Origin: Candidatus Krumholzibacteriia bacterium
GTDB taxonomy: Bacteria > Krumholzibacteriota > Krumholzibacteriia > LZORAL124-64-63
Length of the DNA stretch: 64,000 nucleotides
Direction of reading: 5' to 3'
Assembly (NCBI GenBank): GCA_016744705.1
Contig: JADGDU010000004.1
Location: 2,493 to 66,492 of the forward strand
Below, in pieces: positions 45,711 to 55,587 of the stretch. A model generated the notes under the pieces. It was not told where the DNA came from. It did not search any database and was given only the letters and a program-made list of their open reading frames with translations. The position numbers and the translations under genes are program-made. Every line of letters starts with the position of its first letter. Within the stretch, counting starts at the first letter, position 1.

Positions 45711-47279
45711 ATGAGCCTAAGGGTTCTTATTTTCATATGTGGCCTCGTTTGGCTGATGGGCGCCACACCCAGCGCTTTTGCTGCCAATGATTCACCAACT
45801 CACCCCGACAGTGATTTGGTGAAAACCATCCAGAGTTTCCCCGGTCAATGGCTGAGTTTAGCCGACGCCCTGACTGAGGCCACCGCCCAGGCCTCCACCG
45901 CCCGGGCGGCCGAAGCCCGACTGGATGCATCCAAGGAGGCTGTCCGGCGGGAAAAAGGTGCCTTCGACCCAGAGTTGTATGGAGCAGCACAATGGAGTGG
46001 CGATCGATCCCCCACTTCTTCAACATTTGCCGGTGCCGATGTTCTGGAAACCGAATCGTCAGACTACTCGGCAGGCGCTCACATCAAAACCCAGTGGGGA
46101 ACCGAACTGACGGCCTCCATGAACTCACTGCGCCTTTCATCCAACAGCCAATATGCCGGGCTCTCTCCCCAATACCAATCCTTTGCAGCACTGAATTTGC
46201 GCCAACCCCTACTCAAAGGATTTGGCCCCTCAGCTGCCAGTGATCTCAACTTCGCCCAAAGTATTATGGCCGCTGACGGAGCCCGTTATCAGGGCGCCGT
46301 ACTCAACGTTCAGGCTGAAGTGGAAACTGTCTATTGGCAACTGTACGCAGCGGAGCGCAACCACGCAGTAACCATCATGATTCGGGACCGGACTTCAGTT
46401 TTTCTGGACGAGACCCGCAAGCGCGCCAATGCGGGTATGATTGGACCAGGCCAGGTAGCCAACGCAGAATTTTTCCTCACCGAAGCCGAACAGGCCGTGC
46501 TGGACACTGAAGAACAGATGGACCGTGCCAGCGATCGCTTGGCCAGTTTGATGGGCCGCCGAGCCGTGGGCCAACGTTTCCGTCCACAGGACGAGCCTCC
46601 TCGGGACTTTCCTCATGTGGACCAGGACTCTCTTGTGGCCATGGCCATCCAACAAAACCCTGAACTCCAGGCCATAGCCCTGGACACCGAAGCCCTGCGA
46701 GCCCGGGAACGGGGAGCCGTGTGGGATGCTCGCCCTTCGTTGGACTTGGTGGGTAGCCTCGGCGGAAACGGACTGACCGGAGACCCCACGGCGGGATCAG
46801 GTCCCTTTCCAGATAACATCAATGGCGGCCGCGGCGATTCGGCCAGCCAAGCCCTGACCCGTGATTTTCCCGCCTGGGATGTGGGCTTCGTTTTTTCCAT
46901 ACCTCTGGGAAACCGACAAGGCAAAGGAGAGCGCCAACGCTGGCGCGCTGAAATTGCCAGGGCCGAGCAACTCCAACTGGGAGCCCAACGGCTCTTTGAA
47001 GAAGAAGTCCGGGCCCAATACCGGGAACTGGAACGCGGAAAGCAGCGGCTGGAGATTGCCACCCGTGGTGTCACCGCTTCAACCCAACAGGTGGATTTCG
47101 GTTTAATCGAATACCGGAATGGCCGCACCACCGCCTTTGAATTAGTAAGATTGGCCGCTGATCTGGCCACTGCCCAACAACGTTATTCGGACGCCATTGT
47201 GCGTACCGTCCGGGCCGTTGCCGTACTGCGGCAACTGACCGGTGGCTGGTATCCTGGAACCAAGGAGAGCGGATCGTGA
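45711..47279 (+). CDS. TolC-family outer-membrane efflux protein
   Basis: The 522-residue protein has a signal peptide ending SAFAA (about 25) and the duplicated OEP architecture: LADALTEATAQAS opens the first repeat and the long helix ELERGKQRLEIATRGVTASTQ ends the second. An extra segment rich in Gly/Asp (about 335-385, GGNGLTGDPTAGSGP) interrupts the second half. It forms the outer-membrane channel of the tripartite pump. Its stop overlaps the adaptor start as GTGA. Confidence 0.92.
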   Translation: MSLRVLIFICGLVWLMGATPSAFAANDSPTHPDSDLVKTIQSFPGQWLSLADALTEATAQASTARAAEARLDASKEAVRREKGAFDPELYGAAQWSGDRSPTSSTFAGADVLETESSDYSAGAHIKTQWGTELTASMNSLRLSSNSQYAGLSPQYQSFAALNLRQPLLKGFGPSAASDLNFAQSIMAADGARYQGAVLNVQAEVETVYWQLYAAERNHAVTIMIRDRTSVFLDETRKRANAGMIGPGQVANAEFFLTEAEQAVLDTEEQMDRASDRLASLMGRRAVGQRFRPQDEPPRDFPHVDQDSLVAMAIQQNPELQAIALDTEALRARERGAVWDARPSLDLVGSLGGNGLTGDPTAGSGPFPDNINGGRGDSASQALTRDFPAWDVGFVFSIPLGNRQGKGERQRWRAEIARAEQLQLGAQRLFEEEVRAQYRELERGKQRLEIATRGVTASTQQVDFGLIEYRNGRTTAFELVRLAADLATAQQRYSDAIVRTVRAVAVLRQLTGGWYPGTKESGS

Positions 47280-48349
47280 ACTGGAACAAGAACCTGTTTT
47301 TTGGGGCATTGATGACTCTGTTTTTGCTGGCCGGATGCTCCGACGACTCCGGGCAATCAGCAGGCGGTTTCCAAGCCCCACCAACCCCGGTGGAAGCGGC
47401 CTTGGTGGCTGTTGCTCCAGTGGTTGATAGTTTCTCCACTGTAGGGTCTTTGGAAGCCGGCGAAGCCATCATGGTCACGACGGAAATCGACGGAATGGTC
47501 ACAGCCATTCCCTTCCGCGAAGGTGGATCTGTTACCGAGGGTGAACTGATTGCCCAGCTGGATGACGCCCAACTTAAGGCGGAAGTGCAAAGGGCCAAGG
47601 CTTTGTTTGCCCAATCCAATGCCACCTGGGATCGGGTCAAAAGCATCGTCGACCAGGGCGCCGGTGCCCCTCAGGATCTGGATGATGCCCTGGCCGCCCT
47701 TAAAGTGGCTGAAGCCAACCTGGTACTGGCCAAAACGCGATTGGATAAGACCCGCATCACCGCCCCCTTCTCTGGCCTCACGGGAAAACGAAAAATTAGC
47801 CGTGGCTCTTTTTTACGCGCCGGCTCAGCCATCACTTCCTTGGCTCAGATTGAAAATCTCAGAGTGACTTTTGCCATACCTGAACGGATCCTGGCCTCGC
47901 TCAAAGTGGGAGCCAAAGTGAGCGTGACCACCACCGCTTACGCCAACGAGCCGCTGATAGGCACCATTGATGTCATTGAACCCCAACTGGATCCGTTGAC
48001 CCGCAATGTGGCCGTCGTGGCCTTGGTTGAAAACCGGGGCGGATTGCTGCGCCCCGGCATGTCGGCCACCATCGACGTAGTCCTGAACCACCGGGCCGAC
48101 GCCCTCACCGTACCCAGTGAGGCCGTTTTTGTAGAGGGTGGCCAGGCTTTCGTCTTTGTGATCAAGCCCGACAGCACAGTCACCCGAACCACCCTGTCTC
48201 TGGGCACCCGTTTGACAGCCGTCGTGGAAGTTATTGACGGCCTTCTGGATGGCCAGCAAGTCGTCAAAACGGGGCACCAGAAACTTTATGAAGGAGCCAA
48301 AGTGGCGCCCATTTCGGCCCAGACCGCAGAAGGCGGGGCCACCCCATGA
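47276..48349 (+). CDS. RND efflux periplasmic adaptor (membrane fusion) lipoprotein
   Basis: The 357-residue protein starts at GTG 47276, eight bases after AAGGAG. The lipobox is LLAGC (Cys 21). The family segments follow: a lipoyl half motif ITTEIDG-type strand (VTTEIDGMVTAIPFREGG), a helical hairpin (QRAKALFAQSNATWDRVKS), RITAPFSG and a beta-barrel with IDVIEPQLDPLTRNVAV. It bridges the inner-membrane pump and TolC-like channel. It overlaps neighbours on both sides by four bases. Confidence 0.94.
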   Translation: MNWNKNLFFGALMTLFLLAGCSDDSGQSAGGFQAPPTPVEAALVAVAPVVDSFSTVGSLEAGEAIMVTTEIDGMVTAIPFREGGSVTEGELIAQLDDAQLKAEVQRAKALFAQSNATWDRVKSIVDQGAGAPQDLDDALAALKVAEANLVLAKTRLDKTRITAPFSGLTGKRKISRGSFLRAGSAITSLAQIENLRVTFAIPERILASLKVGAKVSVTTTAYANEPLIGTIDVIEPQLDPLTRNVAVVALVENRGGLLRPGMSATIDVVLNHRADALTVPSEAVFVEGGQAFVFVIKPDSTVTRTTLSLGTRLTAVVEVIDGLLDGQQVVKTGHQKLYEGAKVAPISAQTAEGGATP

Positions 48350-51300
48350 AGCTGAGCGAAATCGCCATAAAAAGACCAGTTTTTGCCACGGTGATGAGCC
48401 TGGCCATTCTGCTGTTGGGGTATATTTCTTTTACCCGGCTACCTGTTCGCGAATTTCCTGAAACGGACCCGCCCATTGTCTCGGTGACCACCCTGTACCG
48501 CGGGGCCAGCCCCAACGTGGTGGAAACAGAAATCACCGATGTCCTGGAAGAGCAGTTCACCACCATCGAGTCGGTCAAGACCATCACCAGCAGCAGCCGC
48601 GAGCAGGGTTCGGTCATCACCATCGAATTTGAATTGAGCCGGGATGTTGATGAAGCGGCCAATGATGTGCGCGACCGTGTCTCCCGGGTGGGTGGAAGTC
48701 TGCCCCGGGAAGCCGAAGACCCCATTGTGGCCAAGGTGGATGTGAATGCGCAACCCATCATCTGGTTGGCCATTTCCAGCGACAACCATTCCACATTGGA
48801 GTTGTCAGACTACTCCGACCGTATTCTCAAAGAACGGCTGCAGCGGTTGGCCGGGGTGGGAAATGTCTTTATCGGAGGCGAGCGCCGCTATGCCATGCGA
48901 GTCTGGCTGGATCCCCTGCGCATGGCCGCTTACGACTTGACGGTGCAGGATGTGGAAAGAGCCATCCGCGCCGAGAACGCCGAAATTCCCGGTGGTAGAG
49001 TGGAAGGCAGCGAGCGGGAATTTGCCGTCCGAACCCGGGGCGAATTGAATTCACCTGAGGGTTTTGGAGCCATCATTGTGGCCAATCGCAACGATCAAAT
49101 TGTGCGTTTGAGCCATATTGCGGAAGTGGAAGTGGGCCCAGAGGACGAACGAACCCGAACCCGTTTCAACAACTCCCCCAGCGTGGGCCTGGGCATCGTT
49201 AAACAGAAGCAAGCATCAACCCTGGAAGTGGCCAAAGCCGTGCGCAACAGCCTTCCTGAGTTGCAATCGCTGATGCCGGCTGGCATGACCATTAACATGG
49301 CTTTCGATTCATCTGAATTCATTGACGCGTCCGTCACCGAGGTGCAAAAAACCATTCTGGTAGCTCTCTGCCTGGTGGTGCTGGTGGTCTTTGTTTTCCT
49401 GAAGAGCATGCGGGCCACGATCATTCCCATTCTGGCTATTCCTGTTTCAGTGGTCGGTGCTTTCGCGGTGGCCTTCGCCCTCGGATTCACCATCAACATT
49501 TTGACTCTTCTAGCCCTGGTTCTAGCCATCGGTTTGGTGGTGGATGACGCCATCGTGGTTCTTGAAAACATTGTGCGCCATGTGGAAATGGGAAAATCAA
49601 GAAGGCAGGCCGCTTTCGATGGCTCTCGCGAAATCGGCTTTGCTGTGATCGCAACCACCATGGCCCTGGTGGCCGTTTTTATTCCCGTGGCTTTCCTGAC
49701 CGGTTCCGTGGGCCGGCTTTTCCGTGAATTTGGTATCACCCTGGCAGTGGCCGTCATGCTCTCGTCCTTCGTGGCGCTGACGCTGACTCCGGTGCTTTGC
49801 TCCCGTCTTTTGAAAAAGGTAGATCCCAACAAATCCCGCAGTTGGGCAGAGCGATCCTTTGATGCTTTCTTCAACTGGTTGGGAAAAACTTACGAAGCCA
49901 CCTTGCGTTTCTGTCTGAGGGCGCGGCCCCTGCTGATTTTCTGTGGCCTGGCCCTGATCGCTTTTGGTGCCTGGATTTTTGGCGAGTTACCCGAAGAGCT
50001 GGTGCCCACTGAAGACCGCGGCACCGCATTTGGTATAGTGCTCGCCCCTGAAGGTGCCACCCTGGATTACACCGATCGCTACATGCATCAGATTGAAGAT
50101 CATTTGTTGCCTTTACCCGAGCGCCGCGGACTGTTCACCGCCACTGGTTTGGGTTTTGGAGGCCCGGGCCGAGTTACCGACGGGTTTGTTTTTCTGAACC
50201 TGAAAAACCTGAGCGAGCGCGATCGCTCCCAGCAGGAGATTGTGGCCCAGATGTTCCCCCGTCTGCTGGGTGTTCCTGGTGTTTTGGCCTTCTTGGTCAA
50301 CCCTCCCAGTTTGGGCGGAAACTTCTCATCGTCCGATGTGGAATACGTTCTGCAAGCTGACAGTTATGAAGAATTGGGTCACGCCGTCAGTATCATGATG
50401 GCCAAAGCCTCAGAGCTCGGATACCTCATCAATCTGGACAGCGACTTACGCCTGAACAAACCCGAACTGGAAATCCAGATTGACCGGGAAAGGGCGTCGG
50501 GGCTGGGTGTTTCCGTCACTGATATCGGCACCACACTGGAAACCTATCTCGGTGGACGGGTGGTTGGCAATTTCAAACGCGGCGCCAAACAATACGACGT
50601 GATTGCCCAGATGCGAGCCAGTGGCCGGTCCACCCCTGACATCATCGAACAGATCTATTTGCGGGGAGCCGGTGGCTTGGTGCAATTGGCCAATGTGGTC
50701 ACTGTGACCGAAACCGTGGCCCCCAAAGAGCTCAACCACTTCAACCGGGTTCGTTCGGCAAAAATCACAGCCAACCTGGCGCCGGGTGTGGGCATTGGCA
50801 AGGCCCTGGACGATCTTGATGCCATTTGGCGCAGTGAATTGCCTCAAACGGTAAAACGAGATTTGGGTGGACAGTCCCGTGAATACAGGGATAGCAAAGG
50901 CTCTCTATACTTCATGTTCGTGCTGGCCCTGGTCTTTATCTTTCTGGTGCTCTCGGCCCAGTTCGAAAGTTTCGTCGATCCCATGACGATTCTTCTTTCG
51001 GTGCCCCTGGCAGTATTTGGCGCTCTGCTATCGTTGTACATTTTCGACCAGACGCTGAACATTTTTTCCCGCATCGGCTTAATCATGCTCATTGGTTTGG
51101 TCACCAAAAATGCCATCTTGATTGTGGAATTTGCCAACCAGTTGCGTGCGCGGGGACGGGATATCGCTGAGGCCGTAGTGGAAGCGGCGGGCATTCGCCT
51201 GAGGCCGATTCTGATGACTTCCTTTTCTACCATCTTTGGAATTTTACCCATTGCCATTGGTTTTGGCGCCGGTGCAGAGTCTCGCCGGCCTTTGGGTATC

Positions 51301-51429
51301 GTGGTTGTCGGTGGGGTGATGTTCTCTACATTCCTTACCTTGCTGCTGGTGCCAGTGGTTTATTCCCTGCTGGCAAAATATACCAAAGTTAAAACACCCG
51401 ATGAGGATGAAGGGCCCAGCCAATCCTGA
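48346..51429 (+). CDS. RND multidrug efflux permease (AcrB/MexB-like)
   Basis: The 1027-residue protein has twelve membrane helices and two large periplasmic loops. It starts MKLSEIAIKRPVFATVMSLA, has the proton-relay Asp pair in GLVVDDAIVVLENI, and the second-half FSRIGLIMLIGLVTKNAILIVEFAN typical of HAE-1 transporters. The conserved SAQFESFVDP and RLRPILMTS are present. It exports hydrophobic substrates using the proton gradient. Specificity cannot be deduced. It is convergent with the hybrid kinase gene, 17 bases away. Confidence 0.95.
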   Translation: MKLSEIAIKRPVFATVMSLAILLLGYISFTRLPVREFPETDPPIVSVTTLYRGASPNVVETEITDVLEEQFTTIESVKTITSSSREQGSVITIEFELSRDVDEAANDVRDRVSRVGGSLPREAEDPIVAKVDVNAQPIIWLAISSDNHSTLELSDYSDRILKERLQRLAGVGNVFIGGERRYAMRVWLDPLRMAAYDLTVQDVERAIRAENAEIPGGRVEGSEREFAVRTRGELNSPEGFGAIIVANRNDQIVRLSHIAEVEVGPEDERTRTRFNNSPSVGLGIVKQKQASTLEVAKAVRNSLPELQSLMPAGMTINMAFDSSEFIDASVTEVQKTILVALCLVVLVVFVFLKSMRATIIPILAIPVSVVGAFAVAFALGFTINILTLLALVLAIGLVVDDAIVVLENIVRHVEMGKSRRQAAFDGSREIGFAVIATTMALVAVFIPVAFLTGSVGRLFREFGITLAVAVMLSSFVALTLTPVLCSRLLKKVDPNKSRSWAERSFDAFFNWLGKTYEATLRFCLRARPLLIFCGLALIAFGAWIFGELPEELVPTEDRGTAFGIVLAPEGATLDYTDRYMHQIEDHLLPLPERRGLFTATGLGFGGPGRVTDGFVFLNLKNLSERDRSQQEIVAQMFPRLLGVPGVLAFLVNPPSLGGNFSSSDVEYVLQADSYEELGHAVSIMMAKASELGYLINLDSDLRLNKPELEIQIDRERASGLGVSVTDIGTTLETYLGGRVVGNFKRGAKQYDVIAQMRASGRSTPDIIEQIYLRGAGGLVQLANVVTVTETVAPKELNHFNRVRSAKITANLAPGVGIGKALDDLDAIWRSELPQTVKRDLGGQSREYRDSKGSLYFMFVLALVFIFLVLSAQFESFVDPMTILLSVPLAVFGALLSLYIFDQTLNIFSRIGLIMLIGLVTKNAILIVEFANQLRARGRDIAEAVVEAAGIRLRPILMTSFSTIFGILPIAIGFGAGAESRRPLGIVVVGGVMFSTFLTLLLVPVVYSLLAKYTKVKTPDEDEGPSQS

Positions 51430-51446
51430 TCGGTTGAGAGAACGAA

Positions 51447-53462
51447 TCAGTCCTGGGGTTTGCCCAGGACCTTGTGAATGGTATCCACCAGAAGCCCGGT
51501 GGATACCGGTTTCTGTAAACAACCGGCGATGCCGGCATCTTTAAAACGATCGACAACTTCCTGTTCGCTGAAACCACTCATGAGGATGATGGGAATGTCT
51601 TTGCAAATGGCGTGCATTGCCCGTTGCACCTCTTCCCCATTGAGACGTGGCATGCTGAAATCAAGCAGCACACAATCAATGGATTCGTGATGTTCGGTAA
51701 ATACATCGACCGCATCCTGACCATCATTGGCCTCCAAAATATCAAAGCCGGCATGTTTCAGTTTACGGGAAAGAATATCCCGCAGAGCACGTTCGTCGTC
51801 CGCAACAAGGATGCATTTTTGCTCAGTGCTTATAATGGAAGATACCGCATCTCCGGCAGGTGCAGAGGCTTTTTCTACAGTAGGCAATAAGACGGTGAAA
51901 GTGGTTCCTTTTTGTTCTTCACTTTCGACGAGGATCACACCCCCGTGTCTTTTGACAATACCCTGGACTGCTGACAGCCCGAGGCCATGGCCAGTGGCCT
52001 TGGTTGTGAAGAAGGGATCAAAAATTTGCGCGATTAAATTTTTGTCCAACCCCGGCCCAGTGTCACTGACACTCAAGCGGACATACTGCCCCGCTTTCAG
52101 CTCTCCATGAGGGTCCAAAAGCTCAAGTTCGGATTGATCGTATTCCACAAGTGTGGAGCGAACCACAATCCGTCCCGCGTTTTCGCCAATGGCTTCCCCA
52201 GCATTGGTCACCAGGTTCATAAAGACCTGGAGCAGTTGATTTTCGTCGCCTTCCACATGGATTGGTTGCTTCGAGAGCTGGTATTCGAGGGTCGCTTTTT
52301 TGGAAATCGATGCCAGCACAAGGTTACTGATTTCCGGAACCAGGACCCCGATCTCAATGGTAGAACGTTCAATGGATCCGCGTCCCGCGTAGTCGAGCAT
52401 CCGCTGGCAGAACTGCCCAGCACGTTTGCTGGCCTCGACGATGTCGGACAACATTTCCTGAACCACGGAATCTTCAGGCAGGAGCTCACGGCCAAACTCG
52501 GCATTGGCTAAAACAGTGGAAAGTACATTATTGAAATCATGGGCTATCCCCCCGGCCAGCACACCCAGGGCTTCCATTTTGGCAGCTTGCCGCAGTTGCT
52601 CTTCCAGGACCAATTCCCGGGCCCGTTGTTCCCGTAGTGATTCTTCAGCGCGTCCTCGTTCCACCGCCAGGCCCGTCATGCTGGCCGCAGCCTTCAGACG
52701 TCCCAATTGCTCTTCAGTGGGAATACAAGGGACAGGAGAATAGAGCGCACACGCCCCCAATACATTTCCGGTTTTACTGGCGAAAGGAAAAGACCAGCAG
52801 GCGGCAACTCCCGCACTTTTAGCCAACACGGCCAAATCCGCCCAAAGAGGATCCGCCTGAATATCTGTTACGATGACCGGAACATTCCAATAGATAGCTG
52901 TACCACAGGAACCAACGGTGGGGCCAATGGCATACCCATCAACGGCTGCATTATATTCTTCGGGTAAACTGGGACCGGCACCGCGCACAAATTTTCCGTC
53001 GGCCACCAAAAGGATAGAGCATTTGAAACCAGGGTTTTGATCTTCAACAATCTTGGCAATGGTGTGCAGCGTTCCCAGGACGGTGGCTTCATCATCTGAA
53101 TCCTGGGGTCCGCTGGCTTCCTCCACAGATTCCACACATCGGGCCAGAATTATGGATTCACCCTTGTGCTCAACAACACGCATGTTCAGTGAGAGAGGCT
53201 CTCCATGGCGGGTTTTATGCCTGACCTCACAGCAGGCCTGCTTCCCCTGGAGAGTCAATTCTGCCGCCTCGACGTCGGCCGGATTAAGCCACTGGAGGAA
53301 GGGTTTTTTGGTCAATTCCTCTTGGTTGAATCCCGTTTGGCTCAGAAAAGAAGCATTGGCTCGAAAGAAACCTTCAGTACCCTTGGTACGCAAAACCATG
53401 GCGGGGTCTGGAAATTTTTGCTCATATGGGGATCCAGGTGTTGATAGGTTCATAATGACCAC
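51447..53462 (-). CDS. Soluble hybrid histidine kinase (PAS-GAF-HisKA-HATPase-REC)
   Basis: The protein has about 671 residues. The start is taken at GTG 53462 (AGGA at 8 bases); ATG 53453 is an alternative, and the longer frame to 53519 lacks support. A PAS domain (about 20-115) is followed by GAF (about 125-265), HisKA of the GIAHDFNNVLS type (His about 308), and HATPase (NLVTNAGEAI, DTGPGLD, GHGLGLSAV). A C-terminal receiver has the phospho-acceptor in VLLDFSMPRLNG. No membrane segment is present, so it senses a cytoplasmic signal. No histidine phosphotransfer gene is adjacent, so it is an orphan. Confidence 0.92.
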   Translation of the reverse strand: MVIMNLSTPGSPYEQKFPDPAMVLRTKGTEGFFRANASFLSQTGFNQEELTKKPFLQWLNPADVEAAELTLQGKQACCEVRHKTRHGEPLSLNMRVVEHKGESIILARCVESVEEASGPQDSDDEATVLGTLHTIAKIVEDQNPGFKCSILLVADGKFVRGAGPSLPEEYNAAVDGYAIGPTVGSCGTAIYWNVPVIVTDIQADPLWADLAVLAKSAGVAACWSFPFASKTGNVLGACALYSPVPCIPTEEQLGRLKAAASMTGLAVERGRAEESLREQRARELVLEEQLRQAAKMEALGVLAGGIAHDFNNVLSTVLANAEFGRELLPEDSVVQEMLSDIVEASKRAGQFCQRMLDYAGRGSIERSTIEIGVLVPEISNLVLASISKKATLEYQLSKQPIHVEGDENQLLQVFMNLVTNAGEAIGENAGRIVVRSTLVEYDQSELELLDPHGELKAGQYVRLSVSDTGPGLDKNLIAQIFDPFFTTKATGHGLGLSAVQGIVKRHGGVILVESEEQKGTTFTVLLPTVEKASAPAGDAVSSIISTEQKCILVADDERALRDILSRKLKHAGFDILEANDGQDAVDVFTEHHESIDCVLLDFSMPRLNGEEVQRAMHAICKDIPIILMSGFSEQEVVDRFKDAGIAGCLQKPVSTGLLVDTIHKVLGKPQD

Positions 53463-53560
53463 GGCTTCTTTCCTCGTTGATTCCTGTCGTCTCCTTCCCC
53501 CATAAATCGACACAATCATAAATTACCTAAGCCATATTGTGAACATAAGAATTCAACAAA

Positions 53561-53595
53561 GCAGAGGAAACCGGTGTGCCATCGGTTTCCTCTGC
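53561..53595 (-). terminator. Terminator hairpin after the HEAT-repeat gene
   Basis: A perfect 13-bp inverted repeat (53561-53573 and 53583-53595, 9-base loop) lies 21 bases after the HEAT gene stop. The minus-strand tail reads TTTGTT, so termination is plausible but not textbook. Confidence 0.6.
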
Positions 53596-53616
53596 TCCAT
53601 TATTCCACAAGGATAA

Positions 53617-54954
53617 TCAGTGTTTATCTTCTAATATTTCCACCAAAAAGTCTGCCGCCCTCGGGTCATCAAACTGTCCCAGCCAGAACACCATATCCTG
53701 CTTCACTTCGAGATCTTTCTCATTGCGGGCAAAATCAAGCATCACATCCAATGCTTTGTCCTGGTCCTTATGCATGCTCAACAAGTGCCAAACCTGAGAT
53801 TTCAAATCTTCCGATTCTGGTCCGGCTTTGCTGTAAATATCCTGGAGAAATTGTACCGACAGCTTGCTGTGCGCCCCCAAAGAATACAGAGCCTGAGTTT
53901 TTAAATCTTCGTCCAAATTCTCTTGGTTGATCATGTCCATCAGAATTTTGTCTGCCTTGGCATTGTCCATATTTGCCAGAGCCATGAGCATGGCTTCCTG
54001 CATTTCCGGGCTTTCAGTTTTATCGGAGAACTGGTCCAGAAACTCCAGCAATTCTTCATCCCTATCAAACTCACTCATGGCCAGAAGGGCATGTTGCCGG
54101 ATATCCATTTCGAGGCTCTTGTCTTTAACCGTAGTAGTCAGAAAACTAAAGACTTTAGCAGATTGCTGGTGGTCATCCATATTCATCATGGATATGAGGA
54201 TAGCCTCGGCCAAATGGGGGTTTTTATTACGCTGAAAAAGCCCCATCAGTTTATCAATGCCTTCGTCGCTGGGATTCATGGCCACGCAGAAGATGACATT
54301 CTCCAAAAATTCCTCATCAGTTTCTGTTTCGAGCATATCCAAAAGCATTGTTTGGAACTTGGGCCCTCCCTGATGGCAAGCCACCATAACGGCATGGTTA
54401 CGCAATTCCCTGTTTTCCGGAGAATCATCCTGCATGATTTTTTCCAGCATGGGCAAGGCTCGGTCAGGGTCCATTTGCAACAGCGCCTGCAAAGCCGCCA
54501 CCCTGGTTTGGACCCGGCGTTCCTGACCCTTTGCTCGTTCGTGCACTTCACGGACGGCGTCGGCTTCTCCGCGGCGGGCCAGCTCACCATAAATTCGGGC
54601 TGCCAAAGCTTCACTTTCAGCCCGGGTTTCACGGTCGGCGTATTGCATCTCTTCCAGGTTCAACAATTCAGCAGCCCGCTTCAATTCGTGAGTGGGACGA
54701 AGCCGGGAGCGGGAAAATGCTTCCCAATATAGGGCCAGGCTAATCTCTTCTTTTTCCTGGGCCAGCTTGCGTGATTCAGCAAACAGCTTCGCCGCCTCGG
54801 CATAGTCGGACCGGTTCAAGGCCTCCCGGGCTTCACGGGACAGTTCTTCAGAATCAGGGTCTGCTGCCAGAACTTGGCCGGAGAAGGAAAGCAAGACCAG
54901 CAGCACCAGAACTAAACCTGCGATGCCAGCTGCATTTTGAGTCAATCGTGACAT
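53617..54954 (-). CDS. Exported HEAT-repeat protein
   Basis: The 445-residue protein has a signal peptide ending QVLAAD (about 31). The N-terminal part (about 35-140) looks like TPR-type helices (ALNRSDYAEAAKLFAESRKLA). The rest is about ten HEAT-like repeats of 30-38 residues, such as VQTRVAALQALLQMDPDRAL and QEAMLMALANMDNAKADKIL. It is a periplasmic protein-binding solenoid of unknown partner. It is the third gene of the sigma/anti-sigma operon, starting 12 bases after the anti-sigma stop. Confidence 0.85.
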   Translation of the reverse strand: MSRLTQNAAGIAGLVLVLLVLLSFSGQVLAADPDSEELSREAREALNRSDYAEAAKLFAESRKLAQEKEEISLALYWEAFSRSRLRPTHELKRAAELLNLEEMQYADRETRAESEALAARIYGELARRGEADAVREVHERAKGQERRVQTRVAALQALLQMDPDRALPMLEKIMQDDSPENRELRNHAVMVACHQGGPKFQTMLLDMLETETDEEFLENVIFCVAMNPSDEGIDKLMGLFQRNKNPHLAEAILISMMNMDDHQQSAKVFSFLTTTVKDKSLEMDIRQHALLAMSEFDRDEELLEFLDQFSDKTESPEMQEAMLMALANMDNAKADKILMDMINQENLDEDLKTQALYSLGAHSKLSVQFLQDIYSKAGPESEDLKSQVWHLLSMHKDQDKALDVMLDFARNEKDLEVKQDMVFWLGQFDDPRAADFLVEILEDKH

Positions 54955-54966
54955 GATGAAACCTTT

Positions 54967-55587
54967 CTATAGAGGAGCCAACTGGTTGTTGCGGGTTGAG
55001 GCCGCACGCAACCGATCGACAGTAGCTCGTTGGGTAAGGCCGGAACGTATCCAGGCCACATCCCGATCGCACCGATCGGGATTGATGGTGATGATTTGTG
55101 CGAGAACCAATTCCAGATCCGTCAAAAGACCTGCCAATTCCACATTTTCGGACGCGGGACTGTTTTGCAAGACCCTGGTCTGGATTAACATGTTGCCAGC
55201 CCAACGGCTTGTGGATTCCATTTGCTGGGCACTGCAGCCCTCCATGCGAAAATCCGTCAAAAGAGCATCAGCGCGGTCAAAGAGGGCCAAAGTGGTGACC
55301 GCATACATCTCCGACACATGCACGGGTGTCGTTTCCGCCGGCGCGGCCAATTCGGCCACAACAGGGTTTACGGGCTCGGGTAAAGCCCAGCGACCAATGC
55401 CAATACCGATGACCAAAACCGCCGCCGTGGCCAGGGCAGCTCTCCACAGCGGAAACCGTGGCTTTAGAATGGGCTGACTTCGTCCAGCCTGCACCGCCTT
55501 CCACATACGCTCCGCGGGGACCTCCGGCGGCACATTGTGCGTTTGGCGGGCCTCATCAAGCAGTTGTTCAAATTCTTTTTCGTTCAT
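54967..55587 (-). CDS. Probable membrane anti-sigma factor
   Basis: The 206-residue protein has an acidic N-terminus (NEKEFEQLLDEARQ), one membrane segment at about 48-68 (LATAAVLVIGIGIGRWAL) and an extracytoplasmic helical domain of about 135 residues. There is no zinc motif. Its start overlaps the sigma gene by four bases, the usual arrangement for an ECF sigma and its inhibitor. The extracytoplasmic part has no recognised fold and is presumably the sensor; it may contact the HEAT-repeat protein encoded next. Confidence 0.75.
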   Translation of the reverse strand: MNEKEFEQLLDEARQTHNVPPEVPAERMWKAVQAGRSQPILKPRFPLWRAALATAAVLVIGIGIGRWALPEPVNPVVAELAAPAETTPVHVSEMYAVTTLALFDRADALLTDFRMEGCSAQQMESTSRWAGNMLIQTRVLQNSPASENVELAGLLTDLELVLAQIITINPDRCDRDVAWIRSGLTQRATVDRLRAASTRNNQLAPL